Assembly: GCA_036852015.1 (NCBI GenBank)
Contig: JAANDG010000255.1
Location: forward strand, 124,001 to 188,000
Origin: Pelodera strongyloides
Lineage: Eukaryota; Nematoda; Chromadorea; Rhabditida; Rhabditidae
DNA length: 64,000 nucleotides
Reading direction: 5' to 3'
Under the pieces are notes generated by a model that saw only the letters and a list, made by a program, of their open reading frames with translations, was not told where the DNA came from and searched no databases. Of the stretch, positions 37,401 to 51,000 are shown piece by piece. Position 1 is the stretch's first letter, and each line of letters begins with the position of its first letter. The translations under genes were made by a program, and so were the position numbers.

Positions 37401-40400
37401 ATAAGTAAATTAAGATGGGGGGAATTAACCTTGATGATACATCATTATGTTCCACATGTGCTCCAAAGAACTTCATAATCATAAGACGCAAATCAATTTA
37501 AAATGTCTAATCGCACCTCGTGTAAGTCACATCTTTGTGGTCACTTAGTCAGTATCAGTCATAAATATTTCATAAGCAATAAGCTCATTAGACACTAGTG
37601 TAGAGGGAAAGATCAAGATCAAAATCTAACAGCAGTAGACCTAGGCAGACCTCTCTCTATAATCTACATTCTCTATAACCCCCCATGCTCTATAATCTGA
37701 CACATGTGGTTCTGCTTGCTAGCGTTGTGTTGTTGGTTATGCGTTATGCGTACGTTATGCGCATGCTAACTGCTACAACGTAAATAAGTAAATTAACAAC
37801 TTATGAATGACAGCACTGCTACGAGAATCTCAGAATTTTCAGGAAGAAAGAAGATAAGACAAGCTAAGCAGCATCAAGCAAGTTGGGCGAGTAAAAAATT
37901 TCTAATATCAAGAAGGGGTTAGATCTAAAAACGGAGCAAAGAAATAGTGTGGAAATGGCATAGGACACCAGAGAAGAGAGAATGTTGTTAAAGAACAGCT
38001 TGGTCGTCACGAAAGTTCCGAGGTTTCCGAAACGAGAGAGCGAGGAAGACATTAGAAACAAAAGAGAGAAAGAGAGAAACGAAGAAGAGTTGGGAAAGAA
38101 GGACCCTTAGGAGAGAGAAATAGAGTGACTAGTGATAATGGAGAGAGATCAGAGAGAGAAATGGAGAGAAAGAGAGAGAGAAAATGAGATAGAAATAGCA
38201 ATACTTAGGAATCTATCACTTCCGGTGTTTTCTGCACAAAAGACGGAAAAACCGATTTGTGGGGGGGAGTAATGCAAACGTGTCTTCATGTTGATAGCAA
38301 AGTCACACTAAAACATAGATAGAATATAGAGAGAGAGAAAGAAAGAGAGAAAGAGAGAGAGAGAAAAGAAAGAGGGAGAAAGAAATGAAGAAAGAGAAAT
38401 AGAGAAACAATCATTTAGCAGGAAAATGTACTCCTAATCAACAACAAACACCCAATAATTTTGCAATAAACAAGTCAAAGTTTTCACAACTTCCCAAATA
38501 GGGGGGAGGATGAAGAAACAAGAAAAAATCCGGATGAAAATGTGGATGTTAGGCATCAAGAAATGAAACCTAAAAGCGGAAATAAGAATACAAAATAACA
38601 AATAATATCCAGCACAATCATCATGAAATACAACGTTGTGCAGAACGTCCTTGTCTCATAACACACACCAAAAAGCTACAGTTTCACCTTAGAATCTATA
38701 AGATATTGATTAGGAGAAAGGCAATGTTTAATTGTAAGCTTCCCGTGGATTTCCCATACCGCCCATATTCAGTCTTGTAACATGAAATCCTAATCACTCT
38801 ATAGCGAATAACGATCCCACAGAAAAGAAAACGCGCGCCCGAACCGAACATACATTAATAACGTATTGACAAAAAAGAAACGAATTAGTAGTGGGATGGT
38901 TTTCACTGCTTTCCAGTCACTTCTTTTTAGAATTCTAATGAATAACTTTTGTTTGAAACAGGCGGAGATTTCCAACGACATTACAGCATACATAAATGTC
39001 TTTGGTATACGCCGCTTACTATAAGTCCAAAATACACACGAAAAAAAAACCAACATAACGTTTTCGTGCGCCTGTGCCTGAGGCCCAGGCGATCTCTAAC
39101 CATAACTTCCCAGTTATAAGCATCCATATATTTGCATAATTCCCAAATTCCCAATTCCTACTTCACCAATCACAAATAAAAAAAAACCTCCAGTCAAAGA
39201 ATGATCTGCTCTGCGCAAAAAAAGAAAGAAAGAAAAAACTTTAACCACGAGGTAATTAATCAGCTAGAAGCAAAAGACGGAGGCGCAATGATACGTAACG
39301 TAAAGGCTGAAACAGAACATCGCACTATCATAACTCTACGCTATCTTTTCTCGTAGGGAAAAGTCCAAAGTCATAAAAACACATCACGGAGACGGGATAG
39401 AATCTAGGCGCGAGCGCTCCAATATAGACAGACACTCTGGCGACTCAATGCAGTTCTCGTTGTGCAAAGATAATTAATTACACATTGCAAGGATGCTGCG
39501 AAAAATAATAATTACATATTACAAGCGTATTTTAAGCAACTCAACGAAAACAATGTCACACACAAATTTTCGCTTCAAAAGTGACATTTAGTGTAAAATT
39601 AGTGCTGAATTCGGAGAACTCCGCACAAAAACAGCTATTCTAATTGCGAATGGGGCTAATCAACAAGAACAACAACGGGACCCTAGCCCTAGCGCAAGAT
39701 GCCTAAAACCCAATTATCCATGTGATGTGTTTATAGTAAGACTGTCAATTTTGCTTGAAACTCTCCCCTTCCCCGGTACCGAGCAACTCGTCAACAATAA
39801 CTAACAATCTGATGATACAGCAAAATTCCAATTCCACACTCTTTTCATTTTCATCCTGTATCCTTTACAACGGGGCTTAACGAGAAAATTGGCCTCGGGG
39901 AAGTTTAAAGGCCAGTTCGTCCGGCTTCAGAATTGAACCGGACCCCGGTGCACCGTTTCTGCGGATTCGGTTGATATAACCCGCGGTACTCTATCTTTAT
40001 CTTTTAACGGGGCAAAGGCGTTACCGACAGGTCAAAGTCCAACTGTTCAATTACGGTACGCCCTCCTAAGGATCGATAATAAATGTTCCAAGGTAAGAAG
40101 ACAGGATAGTGGACAAAAGAGCTATCTCCTTCATATTGTCCTTACTTAGTGCCTTTACTGCCTTTTGACTGTTGGCGTCGCCACTTCGCACCTGCGTGTA
40201 CGATGGCGTAACCGCCCCGAGTTGCGCCATTAGCCAGCGGTACGCTGCATTGTTCAAATTTGGTACAGCAACCGAATCTATGCCACTTCTCTGAGCGCCT
40301 AACATCCACTTTTGAATCAGCCCACCCATTGTTTTGTATGATTAGGTGGCGTTGTATTTGCCAAGACGATTTGCACACAAGACGGTACTTCGTCCAAGGG

Positions 40401-43400
40401 ATAACTACATTATATACTGTCATTGTATCTTAAACAACAAGGTGACTGACAACTTCCTAGTTCTGGGAAAGGGACAGAATACAGAATGTTGAACTTTATC
40501 TACTAAATATGCCCAGCTTACGGTATTATAAAAGTTATAATACAACCATAATGAATCACACTCTTCAAAAAGCATGTCCCAATGAGAAGCTCAAACCAAT
40601 AATTCTAGCATGCTTGCCGAAATTGCCAAATTATCCCAACACACAACATGACAATGCAGGTAGAACCTAGAACTAGAACATGAATGTTCAAAAAGCAATT
40701 ACGTACGTATCAAACGCGTATTGCGCATGACATTCACTATCCTGCCTTAATTTATAATCTCCAGACCACCAATTGATTCTCTAAATTTTAAGAGTACGCC
40801 GATAATAAATGTGTACCATTAGCCTATACCCAAAATTAGGCCAATTTGCAATATCCTAAAAGACAGTATCTCGAAGAAAGAGCCCATCGGATCGGGGTCA
40901 CTAATTACAAATTCGGTTCATCACCGCCAGGGGTGTTACAGTGTGAACGAGCGGCATTTTGAAAGCGACACCAACGGCCAAAAGGCATCCCATAGATGGT
41001 CCGAGAGATAACTATGTACGGTGCTAATTAGAGATACAAAATACTAATTAGAGACATAAAACATAAGGTGATATTAGCCAGTATACTAATCGAACAAAAT
41101 ATGTACATGAGGCATCGAATAAAATATGTACATGATGCAAGTATAAACCAAACAAATATGGGTTCTAGTTTAGAGCTTTAAAGTTTAGGTAAGTAAGTAG
41201 GTCGGTGTACGTAATTGTTTAGGTAAGCTTACGTTAGTTACGGAATGTTGCCTTTAATTAGAACATTTAATGGATGCTAAACCCCATCTTTGAAGATTTT
41301 CAGCAACTCGCAAGCTGTAATGGGTTTTAGCATAAAAATAATTTGATAATCATATTCCATACAAAAAAACACTACACTTCCAAAAATCCCCCATCTGTAA
41401 AAAGACAACACTCTTGTGAAGCACAAAGTGACTACACATTATCTTTTCACTTCCAACATTCCCAAGCACATTCACGCATTACGAATAAGCCTGGCTAATA
41501 TAAAAGGGCTAATCTGCAAACAAGCCAATTATCCACGTTAGTTACTCTTATTGAACGAAATGCTAAGCTTATGAATAGTGGAGGAAGTTGTATTATGGAA
41601 GAGTCACAATAAATAGTCGAAAAAGTAGGCTAACAACCTCGTCAACAGGAAAGTGATCTCTGTCTTAATACAAAAAAAAAACTCCATGACAGAGTTAAAC
41701 CAATTAGTAATCTTCACCTGAAGCATACATCACATCTGGGCAATGAAAAGGAAATTTAATTTTCAATACTAGCCATATGTAACAAGAGGATCAGATGAAA
41801 TATATAAGATAACTATTATTAGCTTGAGTGCTTAAAGGGAATATGTAGGCCCTTGAAGTTAAGCTGTATTAATAGAATGCGTGTTCCCCATTAAGGAAAC
41901 AATAACAAAAGTTGTCTACAATTACCCACTTAAAAGAAAATGAATTACAAAGTTCGCCTTTTCCATAGTAAACGCGTTAATCGGAACCGTGGCATAAATT
42001 TGGGTCTGATGGAGCAAATTTCAACTTATATCGGTAAATAGCAAGATTCAAGATGCAGGGCATGCAAATCAAATTCATATTTACATATTCAGTCGCCTAT
42101 TTAAATTAACGTCTGGTATGGAAACGCTAGTTTCGCGTTTTTTTTGCTCATTTTGAGTGCCTACATATTCGCTTTAAAAATAAGCGGACAAAATCGGGAG
42201 AAAAATCTAATTTCAAAGTGGTGACGCATTATTCTTAAAATTAGTCATAAACTATAGCATAAACTAATTAATATTTCGGGGTGGAAACTAATTAATATTT
42301 CCCCAAGACAAAAATCACGATTCCCTTCTCAAGCACAGGACGTATGATTTTTTTTACATCACGTAAATTACGACTAGTATTTTTCCAGACTAAGTGAGAA
42401 GTAAGCCAACGCAACGCAAGTCAGTCACCGATCACCGTTTAAATAATAGCGATAAAAAAAGAAAAAGAACGCATGCAGTCTGGAAAATCGCGAAAAAAAG
42501 GATTCACGTCTCAAAATGCCTCAAAATAGTAGCTAATACTTAATACGCTAATCTGTAGCTAATCACTGACTAGTTCGGATATGTTTTCAAGGGATAAACC
42601 CTCACGCTACACGTCGTCCACAAATAATACCTGCGAAAACATCATGCTACACGCAACAAAAAAAACACTAAAATATACAGGTCGATGAAATTTCAATAGC
42701 TGATTCACAAAGTCACAAAAACGTTTTTTAAAAAAAAAAAAGAAGGAAAATGCCCATTTACAACTGCAGATATAAATAGGCAAGTATCTATGTACACTGC
42801 AGGTGTAGTTGAGTATAAATAATTACCATTAACAGTGCAGTTATTAGTAGAGAACAACAAAACAAAACAGACTCATAAGTGACGTACCACATAAATAAAA
42901 ACCCAACACACATGATGATAATAATCCAACATTCAACAAATAAAAAAGTACAACCAGTAAGGTTTCTGGAGCACCCTGGTGCACTGGAAACTACTTGTTA
43001 TAAGATTTCTAACTAACCGTCACTTTTGAAAGTCTCCTCCTCGCGCCAGCAAAAACATCCGACGCTCTTCTTCGCCGTTCCCCTGGCTCATTCGAAACAT
43101 TTCTAATTTCAGGATTAGATGAAGAAAATACTTCTTTCACAAGTCGTCTTGGTGCCCTAGGCTTCGAGTCCTCACATCTTTCTGGAGCCTTTCGATAAGT
43201 CTCGTCGTCAACTCTCAATGCTGAATCAGGTTTCTTCTTCTGTCTGAATGCAGTACAACAACAGAGAATCGACGGACGAGTATCTTCTGAATTTCTGTCC
43301 TGAATACTCGAGACTCGATTCTTATTCTTGTCCCCATTTGGAGGACGTTTCCGAATACTTACACGATGGATGGCCGCAGGCGCTAGAGCCGCATCCTTGC

Positions 43401-44963
43401 CGCTATCGACCATAGTGCTCGGTCCCAGGTCGACCACCTCAAACACAGAGCACTCATAGTCTCGCTTTCCACTCTTGCGGCTTCCCTTGCGCACCATATC
43501 GCCGAAGCATCCATGGGGCATATTTGAAGGTTCGTGTATCAGTCGCAAACGTTTCGTCAACTCCGATACATCAAGTTCGCACGAGCCTCGGAATCCCGAT
43601 ACCACATTCGCAGGCGCGGTATTTTCATAGAGTGACGCTTCCGTAGCAGACGTTGTCGGCAACTGCATCGCAAGAAACCGGCGACTTGGCGACTGATAGA
43701 TCGCTCGCGGAGGTCGCCCGGACGATGATTCACGCAACGCTCTTTCCAACATTCGAGGGGTCCGACGTTCTGTGTTCAACGGTAAGTATTCTGATTCGGG
43801 CATGATCTCAATAAATCGTCGACGATGAATATCGTCGAAAATGAAAATAAGTATACAAGTAGTAATAATAGTATAGTCAACAGTCATGAAATCGCGGATA
43901 AGTAGTAAACGAAAAACCGCGGTCAAGATGACGCATAGATGCCGAGACGTTGAAAAACGGTGTATTAACTGCACGATTGCTGCGGGCCAGTTGAAATGCC
44001 CGCTAGGGCCAGAATACGAGAAGGTCCGACGACAAGGGCGGGCCCACAACAGAAGTATACAGTTGAGTCCTGAGGCCCAAGCCGAACTATTAGTCACACG
44101 AGTAATCAACTACAGTGACTCGCTTTCTGACTCAATAGCGAGATAATCACACTAATCCCGCTATAACTAGGAATCAAGAGCTGGGAAACCCTGTGACTGA
44201 GTCAGGTCAGCTCCAAATATAGAATGGTTGACGGCTGCAAACCTTGATTTACTCTTTGTGGAAGTGTAGTGTAGTACGTCGTCAGCGTCAGGACGAATTC
44301 AACCACAAATAGTAGAGTTCAGAAAAAGACCACAAAGGGAATCTGGTATTCCTAAACACGATCCAAACTAATCGATATTTGGCGACTTAGTATTCGTGTC
44401 AAAACTGATCGTCGTGGCTCGTGGCTCCAAATCTCGTGGCGGTGAGAACTTTTCTGCACGAGATAGAGGTAGAAGCAGGAAGACCACAGATACACAGAGA
44501 AACAGAGAATCACTGGGCAGAAGAACAGAGGTTTCCCTGCACAGGCTAAGAGAGATCAGAGAAGTCAGACAACAGGTGACATGGTCCTGTGTCCGCTCAT
44601 TCCGAGAAATACGACGCTATGACTTCCGGTGAGAAAATGTGTAGTTCCAGAGTTCCAGCACTCTCTCAATTTTCAAGGCAAAATATGATGCAAGGAGAGG
44701 GAGGGAGGGATAACCTACGATCCTGTATAGGGACCACAGGGATTCTTAGTTTCAGTTTGAAGAAAAACAGACACTTTGCTCTACTTATTTGTCATTAATC
44801 CCATCCACGCTAAAAACCATACCTTTGGTGTATTGACACACAAGCAGCATAGAATATACAGTTGTCACTAATTGTAAGTTTCCCCACCCTTTCCCTTAAT
44901 TAGGTGGGTGATTTGAAGTGCCTTTGTACGCTACTAGCGTGTATTTTTGGAGGGGGGGGGGGT

Positions 44964-45052
<89 letters not shown>

Positions 45053-45053
45053 T

Positions 45054-45150
<97 letters not shown>

Positions 45151-45168
45151 GGGGGAAAAAAAAAAAAA

Positions 45169-45200
<32 letters not shown>

Positions 45201-45307
45201 AAAAAAAAAAAAAAAAAAAAAAACAAAAAAAAAAAAAAAAAAAAAAAAAAACAAAAAAAACTCAGTAGTTGTCCTAATTATGATTCACATATAAATAACT
45301 TTCTGAA

Positions 45308-45360
<53 letters not shown>

Positions 45361-45419
45361 GGGGGGGGGGGGGGGGGGGGGGTGGGGGGGGGGGGGGGGG
45401 GGGGGGGGGGGGTGGGGGT

Positions 45420-45451
<32 letters not shown>

Positions 45452-45463
45452 CGAACACAACAA

Positions 45464-45526
<63 letters not shown>

Positions 45527-48008
45527 TTCTGAATCAAATCAACAGGACCGAAATCAGGATCACTGAAACACGGGAAGCAGCAAGCAGCGTGACAACGAGA
45601 TAAACAAGAACTCCACCACCGAAAAACCCTTATAGTTGGAAACTGTCAACGGTACAAAATCGTTATATTGGGAAAATTGGGAAGGTGATTTTCAAACAAC
45701 CTGCAAAACCCAGAAATTCAATCTATATTCTATCTGCACATTCACTAGTTCTAAATTTTTAAATTTTTAAAAATTCTTTTATGCATTTACTTTACGCTTC
45801 AATAGCGGACACCTTTATTCAAGGGAGTACAAGGTTTGCTTATGACATTTTCCGCAGAGGTCCTGAGCACAGGCGAAGAGTTTCAGATGACAAATTGCTC
45901 GACGTCTTTCTTGATAGTTCTGCAGTATAAGCCTCCGATGCCACATAAAAGAAACCAAACAAATAGAACCGTACTTTTTTTTTGCATAGTTTTCATATTT
46001 GCAGGGAAAGAGGGAAATCATTTTAATCCATTAATATTGGTCAATCGTATCCATTTTATAATTCTTCATTCTTAACAATCTCCTATAGTTTAAAATGCGC
46101 ATGTGGTCCCAACATTCTGGATGGATTAATGTTTCAGTTTACTTAGTATAATACAGGAGCACAATAAAGATAAGTGATAAACGCTCACGAAACTTTGTAT
46201 CCGCTGTTTTCAAAGAAATTATCGCGGTCCCAACATTCTGGATGGATTAATGTTTCAGTATACTACAGGAGCACAATAAAGATAAGTGATAAACTCTTAT
46301 GAAACTTTGTATCCGCTTTTTTCAAAGAAATTATCGCAGGTGTAAATAGTTATGCCTATAGTTATGCATTACTTTTACTCAATACATGTTTGCCTTCACC
46401 CACGTTCTATAATTAAATCTCACGGGTCATCAATATATGAAAATGAATCGGAATAGATTACATGTACACGGGGAGATAGCTACGAAGACCAAGTGCAACA
46501 TATCACGCATCACATGTCATTTTATATGAACAGTAATTATGTAATTAAGGATTAATCACACAAAGCTGGTTTACCAGATTCATACCCAACTCAGCTCACT
46601 TTTCTGTTTTCAATCTTTAGACATCTCTCTCTCTCTCTCTCATTTCTTTCCTTTTTTAGGTTCGAACTTGGAAACTCTGACTACACAAATACTCATTAAT
46701 AGAAGTAAAATCCAACAATAAAACTGAACTAAACGATGCCCTTCACTAATCCGGAATCCCGACAATTAATTAGATATCTGTAAATAAATGCATCCTCAGT
46801 ACAAGTACTATAATCCAGCTCATCACAAAGTACGAACCAGTCAGAAGACACATAATCGAAAAAAAACAATACATATTCTCATATGTAAAACACCCGGGCC
46901 AATACTATAATGACAATCTTTCACAAAAAAAAGGATTGCAATAATTGATGTAAATTGTAAATTCATGAATCTTTCACTGAAGATTTTGATTTAAAATCCA
47001 AAATTAATACTCATGCAAGCTAATGTTAAGCGCCCAGATGATCTAAAAAATTAGCTCTCCCACAATCATAATCCAATAATCCAAAAAAAAAACATTTCTT
47101 GTGTACTGAATGACAAACTTGTACCTAGTACTTTATATATTTTATGCTATCATAACAACTATTATATTTACTTATAATATGTTATATATTGTATGTAAGC
47201 ATAACAATTATTATATTTACTCATCATATGTTATATATTTTATGTAATCATAACAACTATTATATTTATTTATATCTTTATCGAAATGAACCGAAATGAA
47301 TCTTAAATGTTTTTATATTTATATTAACCAATACCCAAAGAAACCACGAATATATGCATGACTAAAATATAACTGTCTTTTCCAATTTCCTTTCGCAGTA
47401 AATTCACCTCATTTTGTTCAGAATATATAAATCATTACCGTAAACTCGCAAGAAACAATTACTCAGAAAATGACTAATTTTCGTGTCTAGTGTATGTGTA
47501 TGGAACTGACCACACTACTAATTACCCCGTCCTGCTGACTAATATAGAGTATAGAGTAGAATTATTCTCATAAACAAAAAAACAAATCGCAGCGTTCTTG
47601 GAAAAGCTAATAGGAGAGTGCGTAATCATGTGTGAATAACACTCATGAATAATAAATAATACTACATTCAACATTTCCACGATGTGACTAGGCGTGTGAC
47701 ACATTCAGAAACAATAAATACAAAGAAGGTATAATTTAAAAAAAGTGTTACAGATTTTTGTCTATGCATGGAGCTGATAGAGCGCTTAATTAATTATTCT
47801 AAAGGAAATAATGCTAACAACCATACACAAAATAAGAAACTATGCGTAACTAATGAAGTAAATAATATGCACATATAAAAGCTTATATAAAAAATGTGTT
47901 GTAATGTTTACAGACCACAAAAGAAAAAGACAATGCGAGACGCGCAGCAGCGTTTCTGATAATAAAACACACACACGCACCACTCACCCACACACACACA
48001 CACGCACG

Positions 48009-48050
<42 letters not shown>

Positions 48051-51000
48051 ACACACAAACACACATGCACACTCTCTATGAACCAAGCAAAATATACAGA
48101 CCTTTTTCACATAACGGCATCCGTAAGACCTGGCCTTCGTTTTCTCCTCACTACCCAAAAGTGGTGTGGTATCACTGCAGTCTGACCAATCCATTTAACA
48201 CATTAGTTTGCAGATAAGTAGAAATGCAATAAAAACAAGAATATGGGTTCAAACTGAAAACACAACCACTATGAGTTTCGGTAACCTCAGGAAAGCACAA
48301 ATTCAAATAATGATCAAAATCTACACAATTAAAAAGAGTCTACTACATATAAACTATGAACTCACACTAATTGTAAGATAAGCTGAGCAAGTGGTATTAT
48401 TTTGAAGAACATGATTTTGAAACATGCCGGACACCTGCATTCCCATGTATTGTATGCAAATTATGTTACATCATGTCGTTTCAGAAACAACACGTAGCAC
48501 ACCGCTTTAATGTGGGAAACCGCCATCGTGTGTGGCCAACACAGAATTGACAGAATACAGATTTGTCAAGTCAAAAATACATGTTGGGACCATAAAACCT
48601 CAACAAAAAAAGAAGAGGAAAACGGAAAACGGCCCACTCAATAGATCATTAACGTCTCTAACGGAAAGGCCATTTGATCTAGCCGCTAAGTCGTTATAGA
48701 CACCCAAGCGGGGAGACACCTTCCAAGCCTCCCGCGGGACCGCGGGAGGTAAAAGAAAACAGGGACAATAGGAATCAGCAAAGGAAAATTCTCCCTCCTG
48801 CGAGTGAAACTTCCGCAGCTTCCGCTTGCTCATGCCTACGGCTACCGTAGAGGTATGCACATACAATTAATATAAACTACGCATTTATTGTTAGGCCATA
48901 CCAGTAATTTGTACTACAAACTAGAGAATTAAGATGATAAGAGGAATTTATCTAGCTACCGGAGATACATCCCAATATCCCAATACCAATTTTTGCAATA
49001 TATTTCCGGGTACGTCTAATTGAGATCGAGGTGGATTGGGTGACGGTCCTGTTGAGGAACAACGTCCGAATGTGATACGGCCGAGAAAACGAGGAAATGA
49101 GGCATGTCACTCAAATTATAGTGTAAAAATTATGATCCAACCGATTATTATATTCATTCATTTCATCATGTTCGCCTCACACTAATCGACGAATGACAAC
49201 TGACATAGATTTCAAACAGGAAAAGAGAAAGATGCTGCATATGCACGAACTCCAGCTCCAAGTACTTAAAAACGTAACCTGAATTTCCTTAAACCGATAT
49301 TTTTACTTACATATGATAAACTGACATTGCTGAACAATTTAGTTCCTAGCTATATTTCACCCATCACTCAAACGGTCAAAAAAAAAATAAAAGAAAGTAC
49401 AACAGAAGATTCAACCCGGGATTTTTTCATCTTTAATATCTTCAGATTCAGACCAGACGCAGACAAACAGGGTGCGCTCGATTTCGGATAACCCTACGCA
49501 TGAGTACGTACAGTGTACTGTGTAATGTGTGACTGTGTACATGAGTACACGAAAGAACTTCTACCGATGGGAGTCTACATTCTACACTAGTATCTGACAC
49601 TGACAAGTATTTCACCCTAATATTTCGCGTCACACCTCGAGTTATAATTCTCACCCTACCTATTGCACATGACACTGAACCAATAAAGTTTCGACCAGTC
49701 TGACTACAAAACACAGGACTCCGCTTCCGGTGAAATGTGCGCTTTACGATTACGGGGAAGTATTTAGAGAAGTGAGAGACACAGGGAGGACAGAATAATA
49801 GAGAGAGAATGCTAGAGATAGAATAAGAGAGAGAGAGGGAGAGAAAAAGAGAGAAGTCCAAATGACAAAAGATTTGATCTTAAGCATTACATAACAGCCG
49901 CGTGCGTTTGACGCCAAGTAGCAAGCAACCAGACGGATACTGCAACATTTGCAAGCAATAGAAAAGAGGGAGAAGCATAATACCAAGGTATATAACGAAT
50001 TGGAATCGCATAGACAAGTTAAATGAACAGGAATAGCACTGACAAGAGGCAAGAACAAACTACAGTAATTTCTACGAAATGAGGATAAACTAAACCAAAC
50101 GTGTCACTGCTGCGGCTGCGGAGAACACTTTACAACTAACTACGCACACGCATGTGCCCCACGCCCGACCACATCCTTATAAAGAACTCTAATGTGTATT
50201 AGAGTTCTTTATAAGGACGTGGTCGACAGAAAGTCATTTTGTGAACATCAGAATCGTACCATGCCCAACTAAGAACCTAAGCTATACGACACTATGGATG
50301 GTTCACATCGAGCAGAAGGCATAGATGTCTAACAATAAGTAGAAAAGTTTCAAAAACTGTGAGGCGATAATTGTGAGTGAAAAATAAATAAAAAATAAAG
50401 CTTTCCAGAACAATGTAATCAGAACATAAAAACGCTTTAATAAACCCAAATGCAGGCGCAAACCTGACCTTTGGACTCCGCCCCTTCCCATCATTAATTT
50501 AATTTATTATGATGTCAACTAATGGATGCAGTGACGTATCAAAAATACGGATGCGTCTCGCGGGGTAATATTTTACTTATGAGGATGAACAACAGAAAAT
50601 TTCAAAAACACAGACACAAGATACCAAACGACATACGGACGGCATATGGTAATGGTATCGTATGTGAATATCTTGAACTCATCCTCACTTAACAACGCCA
50701 CAAAGTCAGATTCAAAGGAAAAAGGTTAGCATTTCCAATAAATCATAACTTCCACCACATATTTCTTTGGAATATCCCCAACCCACTAAACACATGTTCT
50801 GCACCAACATATGTGAGTGGTCGGTGGTCGTTTTCTTGAGCACGAGTTCAAAACAATTTTTTTTCATATACATGCTGCATTCAAGTAATTAACCACAGTT
50901 ACTCCAATATTTATGTTCGTCGCAAACCTACTATTTCGCAGTTTCTTAGCGGCGTTAACTATTTGCCTGCCAAAATGGATGTTTCCGATGGCAAAGTATG

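Noticed and set aside
43804..44109. Upstream extension of the nested 264-codon ORF to 366 codons
   Set aside because: The extra part is AT-rich with no protein-like pattern, and a good ATG exists at 43803.
44896..45603. Open frames encoding poly-Gly, poly-Pro, poly-Lys and poly-Phe on both strands
   Set aside because: They are translations of the homopolymer block; all frames are open because there are no stop codons in G/A runs.
47883..48194. Cys/Val-rich and Thr/His-rich frames
   Set aside because: They are translations of the CA/TG microsatellite.
48600..48866. 88-codon minus-strand frame in the sos-1 intron as a gene
   Set aside because: Only a short central part looks coding-like and the frame ends in a phenylalanine run; no splice-consistent partner was seen.
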